Positions 47,388 through 60,800 of a stretch of DNA of 64,000 bases are shown piece by piece. How positions within the stretch are numbered: position 1 is the stretch's first letter; each line of letters begins with the position of its first letter. Source of the stretch: Trichoplax adhaerens (Eukaryota; Placozoa; Uniplacotomia; Trichoplacea; Trichoplacidae); contig NW_002060959.1 of NCBI RefSeq assembly GCF_000150275.1, forward strand, positions 1,237,283 to 1,301,282. The letters run 5' to 3'. The notes beneath the pieces are model-generated. The model had not been told where the DNA came from and made no database searches. It saw nothing but the letters and a program-made list of their open reading frames with translations. Made by a program: the position numbers and the translations under genes.

Positions 47388-50300
47388 AGCTGAGATTGAA
47401 TTTCTCTTGTTTGATTACCAATATAGATAGCTAAATTTTTTTCGATAATTTTGCCAGATTATGGTGCGCATGTAGCTCAGAAGTCAAATCATGCATCAAA
47501 AGGAACTTTTCCAGCCAATATACTTATATTTGAAATAATAGAGGCTAATTTTTCTCCTTAAAGGTGCTGTCTTATTCGCTGATTGTTTTGTATGCACCCT
47601 TATCATCAACGCCACAAGAGATCGTATTTGATAATAGTATACAATCGCTCGATTGATTCAGCCACTAGTAATTTTCGGCTTAATTGTCGTATAGTTCCAT
47701 TCTAGTATCCCTTTTTATAAATAAAGCGGCTCACCTATTAGATCTTCGAACTGAAAAATTTGTTGTTAGGTAAAAGAACTTGGCGAGTATCATGAATAAT
47801 TAACGAATTTTATTGGTTAAGATGTATAGCTAAACTAATAAGTTGGAGCAATTTATACTGTAAGGTATGTTTTAAAAAGTGCTGTATGCAAGCATGTAAA
47901 AGTTCGTGTTTTATTGGCCATTCATGCCGGTCTCAGAATCTTAAAATTTGTTTATAGCTTATTGGACAGTCTTCTACGAAGTCATTTCGTGTGTACTGCA
48001 TCTACAAGATTGCACTAATGTAATAATTCCTAATACTGATAAACTTCTATGGTAGTAGCGACAAAAATTGAAATTACAAATCCATAATAATTTATGAAAT
48101 TGCAGTACAACTAAAGAGGTTTCGTGCACATCCTGAGAAAACGGTTCAGGATGACGATTTTACTAATTACCCTAGCGCCAGTAATTACTGCTTAATAATA
48201 TAAAGCATCGCGACAAGAACAAAAGTCTTGCGTTCTGCGTAGCACTAGTACTACTTTTAGATAAAATCTATTGAGATTTGAAAGAATAAAATGGCTAGAA
48301 ATCAATATTATTTTGAACAAGAAACAGATTTAACTTCTAGTTCAGTAAGAACTTACGCTAACTTTGGCAGATTTTATGATCGATTTTATTAGTAGCTTCG
48401 CTTACTTGTGTAGTGACAGAAAACTCAACATGGCACCGTTTGAAGCAATCTCTTACTCCAGTAAAATCTCCTATTATGTCTATGCATATCGTACTATTAT
48501 ATGATCTTTATCAAGCTATTAATTTTGTTTACTCAAATAATAATATTCAACATAAATTAAAAATACCCTTTACGTAGTAGATAGCACTTAAACAGCATTA
48601 ATTAAACTTTTTACGGTATAAAATACGAATAATTGTATTGTTGCTTGGATATAGATTTAGTAACGCTAATTACAATTTTTTACTCGAGGCAAAGTAGGTC
48701 ATTGGAAACAATCTGACCTTATTATACTAGTTATAAAATGTTAACATCCAATACGTTCGTATTTGCGCCAATCTTTTTATGTTTATCCCTTATTCATTAT
48801 ATTCAATTAATTAATATGCAGTATGCTGCAATAATTACAGAAATTAGTAGAGTGATATTATAAAGTACTTTTTTAAAGTACAGAATTACGAGGCTAAATT
48901 CAAAATCATCTTGACGTTGGCAAAAAATGAATTAATTAACAGTGTGTTATCATTAAGGAAGACTTTATTCAAGTTCTGAAATATTTAGATTTTGTGAGCG
49001 GAATTGATATTAGATCTGAAATAAAAATGTTGAACTAATTTATATCTTATTGTGAAATATCATTTTTTACTCATTTTATCTTCATTTTAGCTATGATATT
49101 AATCATTTATCGCTATGGTATAGTTTCATCTAATATTTCCTTGGCTCGATATTAGCATTTTATAAGTTATGATGTTGTACGATACTTTGGGCATGATAGT
49201 GATTTTTTTCTTCTAATTTATAAACTTTCAACATACGTTTATTTACGTAATATTTTCGCATTTATTTCTTATTAAAATGCTAACTCATGGTTTAATAAAA
49301 ATGAATCGTTACCGCGACGTATCTACTTAAGCCACTTTTATTATAAGTTATCATCGCAAAAATTTCATTATTACCGAAGAAGAAAAGACGAGGATAAATG
49401 TAAATTACAATGGGCGAATTTTAACAAATTTTCTAGAACTAATGTGTGCTGCAAATAAATTATTTATTAATGAAATTCCTATCATGTTAAAAGGTATAAA
49501 TAAAAGTTAGTTGGTTTATTTCGGCCAATTTGTAACGATTTTGTGTATCTTTTTTTATGTATTTTAATCATATACGATTACATCAAAAATTAACATGAAA
49601 TTTCAATTGAGCATTTTCTTTATTAAAATTGACTGGATATCACTGAGAAAGCACTCAACTGACTTGAAATTTTCCGCTCTTTTAAAACTGCCATTTTAAT
49701 ATTGCAGATAATTGTTTAATAACCGCATTGTAGAGCTGAATGATCGTTGTGAGGAATATTAATGCAACATTGTATATTAATCATGTTAAACTAGATCAAT
49801 TCAATGCATAATCAAATCAAAAATAAAGATCGGCAGTCGCTATATCAAGCTTATAAAATATAAGTCACGTACTCATATGATGCTCAAGATGTTAAGCCTG
49901 ACTGTATTTACTTTGATAAATAATTTACTAACATTCACACATTTAGTAGTATTAGTACTTCTTCTAGTACTTTATAGTTATACAAATGAAGTTACTATGT
50001 AAATTGCGATGAGGTTATAATCACAAATTAGAACCATTTGCTCTCAGATAGATTGCTGTTAGCTATTTAAATTTATAAATGTACAACATTGTAAACACAG
50101 TGCCTTTCTATTTCATAAGTAAGGGCCTTGTTGTACTTTAGTTAAAGAGATTAACTGCTATTTGCTTCGTAATCATTCCAAGCTTATCGTTGATTAATTT
50201 TTAAACATAGTTACTTTCAATATAGAGTGCAGTGCATTTCATGAAATTAATGATCGTGTAAATAAATAAATAATTCCTAGTAAGCTCTGCTACACGCGTA

Positions 50301-51829
50301 TTTACAATTCATAATGTTTAATACTTAAGATCAGACAAAGAGCTGTTATATCAACTATTTGATCAACTAAACATTAACTTAATACCGAATAGAGTTCGAG
50401 AATACGAATTTGGAATAAGATTTTTCTTGTTCTATCAGCTAAAGATTAATGTGTCATCGTTGCTTTTAAATATCAAAGAATTCTAAATATTATATAGTGT
50501 ACGGAGCTATGTAGATGAGCTTGTGTGAATAGTTTTTTATTATAAACAGTAATAATGTAAGAGCATTAGATGCATACAACGACTTCTTTCTCTTTTTTTA
50601 AAGCGCGTCCTTGACATGATACCGATGCTCGGATTGCCTCTTACCGGTAATCATAATTATGATAACTTACAGTAGGATAACTCCTTCATCATTTAGTCAG
50701 GACATTTCTAGTGGTTAATATTGGTCAGGCGTTGATGCAGAAATTGTAAATGTTGAATTTAACACGAATAAACTAGCCTTGCCGTACATGTAGAGAGAAA
50801 TGTAAATTCCGTCATTGTCATGGTTATGTTCGCGCGAGCAAAAATTGACGTTGTGAACTGATTGGAAAGAAAGATGTCAATACTGATCACTAGTAGCTTT
50901 TATGACGTTAACTCATCAGATTTGCAGTTAGTAGTTACCAGTTATCGGCAATCATAAGTAATTAAAATTGTTTGAGAAGTCTAAGCACCATCGTGTGCGC
51001 TGTTTGATTTAGTTACGTTCAGTAGTGAGACCCATCGTGACCTAAATCGTCTCAGTTAGACCGCAAGGTCAAATAATATTCAACGTCGTTTTGGATCATT
51101 ACTTGATCTCAAATATAGAGTAACCCAGGCCTAGCAGACATCGGTCAGGTATTGATTATTTGCGTAGAAGTAGTCTAATTAGTATATTAGTCGGAGTACC
51201 TCGAGAATTTCCCGCATCTGCGGATGAAATAGTTCTTATACAATACGTTAAAAATACTGAATGGTAACAGGATATCACTCGAATAAATTTTTAGTCCTAA
51301 TATTTTCGCTAGTTACTATTAGGGAAAGCGAGAAAATTGTGAATGTTAGAAAGGACACCATTACTAATCCTATTCTTGAGATACAGGAATGAAGAAACTT
51401 CTTAATAGCTTAATACCAACCATAACTACTTTTATTGGTCTACCAGCAATTACTTTTTATCGAACAGAAATTGGAGACTAAGTATACGCCAAAATAGTAC
51501 TTACATTACAAAACTCGTACTTTTTATTGTAAGTTAGCTGGCTGATGTATCTCCTCGATCGATAGATACAGATCTACTACTCCATAAATGTATTTCAACA
51601 TGAAAAAGCGTTAAATCTATCCAATTCAAATGTTAAAATTACTAACAAAACTTATTCGTTTGCACAATCCTGCTTAGACTACGAGCACTTTTAAGCTAAA
51701 GTGTCTTGGCTAGTGTTTTAACAAATACGTTAAGACCTACTTCAATCATTTGATGATGTACAAGAATTTAAATACCTTGAAATAAAGAAGATCTAAGGTA
51801 AAAAAAAATCGTAAAGAAAAGACATTGAA

Positions 51830-51974
51830 CAGAAACTACTCAACTAAAACTTCTCCCTGAAAAGGCGTAATTAAAAAATTTCCACTAAAAATACATGTAT
51901 TGTCAGTATCGGGGGGGGGGGGGGATTACGTTAGCTATGGCTTTGAGGGAGAATTTTTACTTGAGTAGTCCCTG
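51830..51974. mobile_element. MITE-like element, 145 bp, with 33-bp terminal inverted repeats
   Basis: Ends 51830-51862 and 51942-51974 are inverted repeats of 33 bases with five differences, reading CAGRRACTACTCAA at the tip. The interior has no coding capacity and carries a G14 tract at 51911-51924. Flanks show ACATTGAA on the left and TAGTGAAC on the right, which could be eroded 8-bp target duplications as made by hAT-type elements, but the match is imperfect. Likely a non-autonomous DNA transposon. Confidence 0.65.
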
Positions 51975-52911
51975 TAGTGAACTAGAGGGGATAGATTAAG
52001 AACCGAAACTATGATCTATTGACTAAAATAGTAAAACCTAGAAACGCAATCGTGCTTGGATTCTCTTTATCATTAGCAAAGGAAACGAAATAATGGAGCA
52101 CAAATGATTAAAACATTAGCGAATTATACTAGTTTAGATAACTCGCCTTGACTGAAGTCATGAACGAGGCTATTGAACCGTCAGCCCTAGACTTCAAAAT
52201 ATTTATGTTGGCTAGCTACTTTTTTAGCTTATGTTTTTATGATCGAAGTACGCTTTTGGAGATTTTTCAATTCAAACCGGCTAAGATTAACTCGGTTACT
52301 CTGCTCAACTTGCTGAATAATATAATAAATAAACTCAATTTACGATTATGCATAGTAAACAGTACAGGTATGTGTAAATAGATACGCGCGTTGATTGCTT
52401 TATAAAAACTGCAAAGGAAGCTCACCAAACTTACATTATCGTTTATGATATTTCATTAAAGGCAAGGTTTCTTGTCCACAATTTCAATGTATTATCTATC
52501 TGGTTGTTAGCTACTGCTATGCATGAGACTTATTACGCGTATGACTTTAATGTTAGAGTTAGCAAGATCTAAAACTGGGAGAAGATCATTCACCTGATTG
52601 GCGAACTGTTACAATAAAAAAAGATTTTAAGTTTAACTTTTAATACTGCTTTGACATGTTTAACCCTATCTAGCATGATTGACGTAGTAGCATTTGCAAT
52701 AATAATATTAATAGCAACCAAAATGCAGCCTTTTCTGCTTACTGCATCATACAGTAATGACGCATCGTCGCGTGTGTTTTGTATACCATAGGAGAGCCTT
52801 GTGGATATGTCTAGAAGCTCATACTGTCGTACAATAGGCTACTACTGTAGAGTAGAATAACCTTTCTTCACTTAGGATACCTTATAGTATACTGTACACT
52901 ATACACCACAG

Positions 52912-53490
52912 AGGGTTTGAGCGATTGTGGACATATTTTTGAACATTATTTGCATTGATTGACTAGGCCTACCCGTGGTCTACTTTAGTCACCACTGACC
53001 ATATTGGCGTAGTTAGGTCATGTAGGCATACTATTTCTGATGCTGTTGAGGATGAACGCGTAACTTTGATCATTTGGAAGTAGCCTAGAGCACAGAACGA
53101 ACAATATAGTGCAACTTTGATCATCAAAAAGCAGCTTAATGTAGTACAGTATAGCTTAGCTTGTAGAGGGCTTGAGGAAGCGCGGACTTATTTTGTACAT
53201 TATTTGCATTGGTCTGCTCGGTCTACCATAGTGACCACTTACCACATTGGCGTATTTAGGTTATGGAGGGCATACTATTTCCGATACAGTACAGGATGAA
53301 CGATATAGTGCAACTTTAATCCTTTGAAAGCAGGCTAATCTAGTGCAGTATAGCTTTCAGTGGGCTTGAGCAAAGGGTGGACTTATTTTTAACATGATTT
53401 GCATTGGTCAGCTAGGTCAAGTAGGCATACTATTTAAGATACCACAGGATGAACGACATAGCGTAACTTTGATCTTTTGCAAGCAGCTTA
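52912..53490 (+). repeat. Tandem repeat of about 195-250 bp, three units
   Basis: Units start near 52912, 53164 and 53359 at GAGGGTTTGAG, GAGGGCTTGAG and TGGGCTTGAG. Each then has a diverged TGGACAT or GGACTTAT, TTTGCATTG, a GTAGGCATACTATTT or GAGGGCATACTATTT box, GGATGAACG and AACTTTGATC or AACTTTAATC. Unit 1 contains an internal partial duplication of the last segment, making it about 57 bases longer. Open frames here do not continue across units. Confidence 0.7.
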
Positions 53491-54644
53491 ATCAATTAAG
53501 TATGTTGGCAATCTTTCTATATGTATTCTGCCTTCATCAATTAATTCTTCGCTCCATTTTCCATCTCATACTGCATTAGCTGCAGCGGACATCATCCTCT
53601 CCATTCAATAAGTCGGTCCAACGAGTTACCTACCCGTACCTATCACCATGGATACCCAACCATTTCCTGGACTGTAGTATAGTCGAAGGGTACCGTAACA
53701 GTCCACCAGCTGTCAGTCTGTAAGCAGAACCTACCAGCTGCGCACAATCACTAGCTCTACATGGTCTATCAACATTAGAACTAATATGACAACTAGGCAG
53801 ACACCGTAGTCAGGTTAGCTAGCAATCGCGTTGATTTTTGCTAGAGCTAGTGGATGCTCGATGCCAAGCAGATCATTAAATTGTGCAATTTTACTCATCA
53901 ATTGTACGTCTATTACTACCGATATTGACTGCTACAAAAAGTGACGACACAAAGTTGATTTTACTGTAGTATGATAGTCCTCTTCTGCTGCTGGCGCTTC
54001 TAGAAAAAGAGAGCGACTGTTGCAGATTGATCGACAAGGTGATCGTGAAATAGAGGACAGCTAACATCCTAACAATATTGCCAGTGACTACCAAAACAAA
54101 AAACGGATCAACTAGGGCGAGGAGGATATCAATACGAACAGCAAGCAAGAAAAAAGGAATGACGACTACAGTGAAGAAGTATCCCAGTCTGTACCTGCAG
54201 AGCGATTGGAATTTAGCTTTGAGGTTTGAGCAATAAAGTAGATTCAATTCTACTGTAACTAAGTATGCAAATATAAGAAAGGAGATTTGCAGCGATCAGT
54301 ATACAGTAGAAAAGTCAAGGACTGTATAATGTAGTACGGAATAGAAATCATAATTGTACTATGCATGTAGACAGTTTAGACAGAGGCTATAAGTAAGAAA
54401 AATCTGCACCATTTTTCTATCTAATTTGTAATTCACGCTTGCTCAATATCAATTGGCCTCATTTGTTAAGAAGATATAGTATACTTACAGCGAGCCAGGC
54501 TTAATATCTATGATGGCATGCAGAGTAGTCCTCATTTGCATCGAAAATTCTCCTGACAAATTATAATTAAACGGAATTTTACCAGTATTGGTATAGCTGC
54601 ATTAATTGAACGACTTGGATACCTACTTAGCAGTCATTTAAACA

Positions 54645-57600
54645 ATGGACTTTTTGATGCATTTCTTTAGAGAGGCCAATGGAAGTGCTTGGGTATCTTG
54701 CAAGCTAGGTATGTCATCGCTGTATCGTGACATAGACACACATTCTATAGCATGCATAGAATGCATGTTGTGCCTATCCTACATGGAGAGTCAGTAAAAA
54801 TATCCAGTTTATGAATATACGTCTTGAATGTCGCCTTCAGTTAACGAGACGCAATATCGCTTGTACGTCTGGAGTAAACTTAAAATAATTACAGTGTGTA
54901 ATTGAACCTATATGGTGTATATGGATGCTATCCATACACATTTTCATTGCATTTTACTTCTCTAAAAGACTATGCTACTGTAGAATAATAAAACTGGACG
55001 AACGAACAATTCATCGTGCAAGCCGCGTGATATCAACGAGCTCTATATTATTTTCTATTCACTCTTTCAGGTGATACATCCATTCGTGGTAGTATTAAAT
55101 GCTTCGAAGATGGGACACACGAAGTATCAGAAGAATTTTGCGTTACTAATATCGAGCAGGTAAGAAGCTCTTATCAATATTAGGTGCAATTTCTGTAAAT
55201 TGTAAATACTTGAGCGTAAACAAGTACGTTTTCATTTACTGAAATATAATGTTACAATTTGAAAAGTTCACTATTGCTTATGCTAGAGGGAAGATTTGTT
55301 GTACTTGTATTAGGCTTGCAGGCAGTATTTATTATACCATGCTGATTTTATTGTCGTGTCGAATGTTAAATTGACTTTATTTGATCACGGCTATAATGGT
55401 TATTATTGGATGTAGCTTTAATTTACAAGATACATTATAATACTCTAGCTGTGAATTTTCTTGTAATTTTTGGATTTGTGGAGATTATAGACCCGTACAT
55501 TGGAATGGGTAATTTACTAGTAATTATAATTTGTGCACCATTTGAATTACTTTAGCTTTAAAGTAAGAAATAGAGTATATACGACTGATATAATGATCTT
55601 GCGGATAAAGTGTGCTCACTTATACTTGCAACATAAATCATATTATTTATTTTTATAATTTGTGTAGAATCCAATTACAATTACTTGCCCAAGGAATCGA
55701 TGTAAAGCTGATTTTTTGGCTCCAAAACAGGAATATCCTCGGCATCATCGTGGAAGTGTAAGCTTAATTCAGTTAGAATGATATGATTTCATTCTATCTC
55801 GGAGGCATGTCAGTAATGTAAATGTACATAGTTGAGTACTGTGCCTCTCTTGTGTTATAGTAATACTTATGAGCAGTTGTAAATGTACAGTTCAGTTGAG
55901 CACTGTTCAAAGTAATCTATAGGTACATTACTAAAACGAACATAGCAAACTTATACTTTGCAAACCGTTACTGCATTGATAATAAAGTTAATATATTGTT
56001 TAATGGGGTTTCTAGGTACGAACTATTGATGTCAGCCCTGGAGGTAACTTAGCAGTATCAGCTGGAAGCGATAGTACTATTAGACTATGGACCACTGATA
56101 ATGGCGCAATTAGGGTACAGTTATGTTGCTATTAATTTCTTGATGAGATAAAAAATTTGAAGCTACAACTATTTAGCTACCCATTTTGTATACAGCGGTG
56201 ATTCATATGACAAGACATTTGTAATATTGTTTTCTCTTTATCGAAACTAGCGTGAATTATGTGGACATCACAATGATGTCACATCATGTAAGTTTTTCCC
56301 TTCGGGAGTTGTACTGTTATCTGCATCTTCAGATATGCAAATTAAAATTTGGTCAACGGAAGATGGTTCAAATCCTGCAACATTTAGAGGGCATACATCG
56401 AGTATGTTAGACTGCAAACTTATAGCATTTGTTCAATAGACAGGGCTTTACAAAGTTTTTTACGTTACTGCTTGATTAATTTGTTATTCATAAAATAGCT
56501 GTTACAGACACTGCGATTATCGGGCGTGGTAGAAATATTATATGTAAGTTTCTTTAATTACAGTTATTAATGCTCATCATTATATTAAATATCATAAATT
56601 ATACTATAAGTAACTAATTAATAATAATTAACTATAGCATGCGGAACTGATGCAGCCGTGAAACTTTGGGACTGTGGACGAAGTAATTGCCTTGATACTC
56701 TTCTTAAAGCTGATTGTCCCATTAATGCGTGCGCATTAGATAATGATCAAGCGGCAGTTGGTTTAGCCCATCGCGGAACAGCAACAAGTAACTAAATTAT
56801 GATGAATTACAGCTTATAACTAGGATATAATAGCATATTGTTGAATATGATAATAGTCAGTAAGTCATAAAGTTTTATTTGTCGTAATTAATGATATTTT
56901 AATAGGCGAGCGTGAAATTGATACGCAGGGCAAAATAATAGCGCTGGCAATGGAAAACAATTATATGGAATGCCTAGATGTATACAGTAGGAGCCAAGTA
57001 CGATTGTAATAATAATTAAAAATTTACTTAAAATTTTCTAAGTTGATTGCTGTACTGTACAATGTATATCTGCCCTTAAGAGTTATGATATTTCTACTTC
57101 GTAAATAGATTTGTAAATTGAATGCATCATCTGCCTTCAATTGTTGCATCATTAATTCGGGCTTAACAGTCATCGGAGGTTGCCAGGATGGCAGCTTATA
57201 CTTATTTGATTTACGAAACCCAACGTGAGTCTAGTATTAGTTAGATTGATGTTGCTTATTCGTATATCATTAATAACACTTGACATTTGGCTTACTACCA
57301 GCTGTATTTCTTCGTGATAATTAAAATAGTGCTCCTTTGCAAGTTTTTTGTCGTTCCGTTTACTCAATTACGACGTTAAAATCAATATCGAAGGAGGATA
57401 TCTTTGTAGGGACAGGTTAATAGCTTAATAGATAAATTAAGAATTAGTAAACGGATGTTATTGTTTTTTGCGACATTCCGTATAAAGGTCAAGCAGATTA
57501 CTTTACTTTGATTGTACCAATTTAATGTATAGTTGATATGAATAACTATTAACCCTAGAATTCCATCTATTTTTTTTATTCAAGGTGACGGATGTTGTTA

Positions 57601-57763
57601 CAAATGGAATATAGCCAAAGCATACACGGAAGAAGAGCTGATTTCAACTATAGAATTGTCGGGATCTGATTGCGATCCTATTTATGACATAGCTATCCAT
57701 GAAAATAAGGTTTATAATTGTTGTAGAGATGGTCGAATTAGACAATATGCAATTCCCCTATAA
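54645..57763 (+). CDS. PAAF1: Proteasomal ATPase-associated factor 1, WD40 protein, 11 exons
   Basis: PAAF1 (Rpn14 in yeast) is a WD40 chaperone that binds proteasomal ATPase C-termini during assembly of the 19S regulatory particle. Exons: 54645-54708, 55071-55159, 55668-55757, 56016-56114, 56251-56401, 56499-56543, 56638-56787, 56906-56997, 57109-57224, 57330-57415, 57585-57763. Phases close to 386 aa; human is 392. Diagnostic stretches are GSAWVSCKLGDTSIRGS, KADFLAP, STIRLWTTDNGAIR, FFPSGVVLLSASSDMQIKIW, DTAIIGRGRNII, VKLWDCGRSNCLDTLL, SEREIDTQGKI, GGCQDGSLYLFDLRNP and ADCDP-like SDCDPIYDIAIHENKVYNCCRDG at the C-terminus. An in-frame stop just upstream supports the ATG at 54645, although the first exon is shorter than in human. 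AATAAA at 57797-57802 is about 35 bases after the stop. Confidence 0.96.
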
Positions 57764-57796
57764 TTGTCACATGTTAGTCGATAGCGACAAATTTCA

Positions 57797-57802
57797 AATA
57801 AA
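57797..57802 (+). terminator. PAAF1 poly(A) signal
   Basis: AATAAA 34 bases after the PAAF1 stop codon. This is closer than usual and would give a very short 3' UTR, but it is the nearest canonical hexamer. Confidence 0.55.
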
Positions 57803-60800
57803 CTAAGGAGATTCTTCGCTGTATAATTACCAGTCAGAGACCATCAATGCAGTAAAGTTCATATTGTTTTACCATTAACGTTGCCATAATTTTGTCGTAT
57901 TTCAGAGATCTCTACTAGATTCATGTATGAGCATTGGATATTATCAGTATTAGTTTTGATATGCTTCGTCAATCATCTTCAATTAAATTTATTTTCATTA
58001 TACCGAGCTATGAGAATACTGTTTTCCATTAATTGTTTAAATCTATGTATAGTAACCCGTATACCGCTTGTTTCGTTTTGGCTGTTTACAGCGCTGCCTT
58101 TATTTTATTTCGATCACGTAATACGGTATTTGGATATTGCAATTAAAGCCTTCTTACTGTTTTATCTTAGTTCTTAAATTTTACGTTTTGTTTAGATAAT
58201 GTCACTTTATTTATTAGCTATGGTAACTGTTTCTAATCGGCAAATACTTTACTTTCAATATTGTAATATAAGCGATGTTATAAGGGGAGGTAGATTACAT
58301 ATCGGGAGTGAAGGTATTATTCGTTTCTTATAGTTTTTACCCGTACCACGCGAAATATCAGCATTAAATCGTGTTTGATTCTCTCGATACAAAATTATAC
58401 TTTTAAATATCATATTTGTTGCTAAGCGTGTCTATAGTTGCTAAATAACACAAAACAATGTAATTGGCATGTTATCTCCTTAGATATCTTTCCTTTAGAC
58501 TTGGATAATTGGGTTGTAATAATGAAATTAGGATTGTGTATTTTTAGGATTGAATCAACATTTAAGTCCTTTAAGTAATAAATTAAATTATGATTATTAT
58601 TTGTGAGCTTTTGCGTGATGTTAAGATTTATAAATGACAATGTCAATTCTCTATAAGAGTTCGTATAAGTATCTACATCCATGAGATCATTAAAAGGAAG
58701 TTATTAATGTTAAATTTAGTGCAGTACTTACGAAGTGGGAAATAACTTCTGATTGTCGTTTTGCTGGAATATTGCTTTTTTTCTTGCTTTAAAAGCTCAC
58801 ACTTAAGCCTTTACCATGTTCGGAAACTTTAAAATTCTGAACCGTATAAATTACCTCTAAATTCGTACAAAACTCCTGATTATTGTAAAGTATCACGAGT
58901 CAACATAATTACAATTTATCAATTTAATTATAGACATGCTGTAAAGATTTCAGCTAATTACAGCAGTTATGTGCTAGGGAATACAGTGATAGTAGCGTAA
59001 TGTAGAACTGTACGTCTTAATAACGTAAGTATTGATTATGCTAATACCGGAAAGTATGAGAGCGCATTTGTAATGAGTGATACTGCATACCAATGTTTTA
59101 ATAATAGTACAGTTGGATGTGTTTTAATCTTTTTCGCCATAATTGTTTTACTAGTAGGTATTTTAGTTGATAATTTTCCCTTAATGATTAAGTAAATGAG
59201 AAAATTTATACAGATAACTGCCGCTATTCAAAAATAAATGGAATTGTTTGAAAAGAGAGAAATATCATTTGCTACAAATATTAGATCGATGGGAAAATTT
59301 TGTTATGTATAATGATATCAATTAAATTCGAACAAAAGCCAACTATAATAATATGTTTTATGCTTAGTGAGTATCAGCTGCTTCTACGTAACTTTTGAAA
59401 TATGCTGTTATTAGCTTATTTACTATCGTGATTTCATGAAAAGATTAAAAGCGACGATTTTAAGTGTTGATCGACAACGGTAGTTAAAATAATAAAGTTT
59501 ATACATTATACGTATCCATTGTTTGATCATAAACTTAGTAATAAAAATCAAAAACAGCTTTAGGCTGATTCTCAAAAATTTTAAAATATTGAATAACATA
59601 AAGTTTAAGCATTGTTTGTTTTAGTTTACTACTCAAATTCAGACTCGGTATTTCCTACCTCATCATTTACGATATTTACAACTAATGCAAAGATAAAATC
59701 TGATAAGGCAATCTCTAATTAGTCTTAAATTTAACATCTGGAATAAGTTACATTGAGGTAAATATGTAACGTCGTAAATGAATCGAAAAAGGCTGTGTAT
59801 ATGAAAATTATTGATTTTAAAAGTAATTAGTTTAATTAATTAAAAACAATTTATTTCTTGATAAAGTATTATTAAAATGTGCTGTTACTTAAATATATTG
59901 CTAAATAACATTCATTTTACACTAAATTCATTGTTTAACTTCAATCCAGATTTTCAAACAGATAGATAATTAATTTAAAAATGGTAAATGAAATGGTAAA
60001 AGAGCTCACGATAATTGCCATTTTATCATACTTGAACAGATATAAACTTTACAATGGCGGAATCAAGGGACTCATTAAAATTTATATTAAACATTTGTAT
60101 TAAAAATTAATGTTGAAAATTTATTCATAACAATTATAGTAAACTAGTAGTATAAGCCTTGAATGTAGTAGCAATGAGTCTGTTACAGCATCATATTGAT
60201 GTCAATGATTGAATAGATGGAACTTGAGAAGATGATTGAATCTTAGTCCACAACAGTTAAGTTGGATAAAAAATCGAGCTTAAATTAAAATTATGTATAA
60301 GATACAAGTTAGAAATGTTTGCTAATAGAACGGCTAAGTAAGGAATAGCATACTTGAATATACCTAGCTTAATAAAGGTCTACGAGTATAACTGATGGAT
60401 CAGAGCTATTTACCTGTAAGTGATTCCTACAGTCAATAAACAGGAGTAATTTGAGTAACAATCAGTTTAGTAAATAAGTTTTTTTATGGTTTTTGGCTAT
60501 GTGTATATGAAAGACAAAAGGACGTTTCAGTTACTGGGTTATCCATGAGAGACAGGTGTGGAAGTAATTTAACTTAAAGACCTTTTACTTTTCGATACCT
60601 TGTCACAGAGTTAATTTGTGAGGACATTCTACTAGATAATTATAAGAATGGTTGAGTTGCGTATATACAGTGTTCATATGGTAGGTTTAGCGCTGTGAAA
60701 GTAAGTGATGCATATTATATACGAGTATAGTGTTAATGTGCTATATGAGATCTATGTACTAGTAACGAAAAGTGCAGCATAAATGTTTCAGTTCATTTTA

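Larger units (their letters stand above)
45011..54644. other. Gene-poor AT-rich region
   Basis: About 9.6 kb without a recognisable gene. It contains the zinc-finger 3' UTR, a (CT)13 microsatellite, two tandem-repeat blocks and one MITE-like element (listed separately). A perfect 8-base inverted repeat (CATCCTGA and its complement, 9-base loop) lies at 48129-48153. Short open frames at 52148-52381 (plus) and 53891-54247 (minus, hydrophobic) have no ATG at their first codon and no family motif. Confidence 0.45.

Noticed and set aside
48129-48153. Perfect 8-bp inverted repeat as an RNA or terminator element
   Set aside because: Short arms of this size are expected by chance in 64 kb and no gene is adjacent.
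52148-52381. Open frame with plausible residues ending near a GTATGT donor
   Set aside because: No ATG at its first codon, no recognisable family, and no partner exon found.
53891-54247. 118-codon hydrophobic minus-strand frame
   Set aside because: Starts at TTG rather than ATG; hydrophobicity is common in AT-rich random frames.
57923-58177. 84-codon hydrophobic frame just after PAAF1
   Set aside because: No motif, probably 3' flank of PAAF1; composition explains it.
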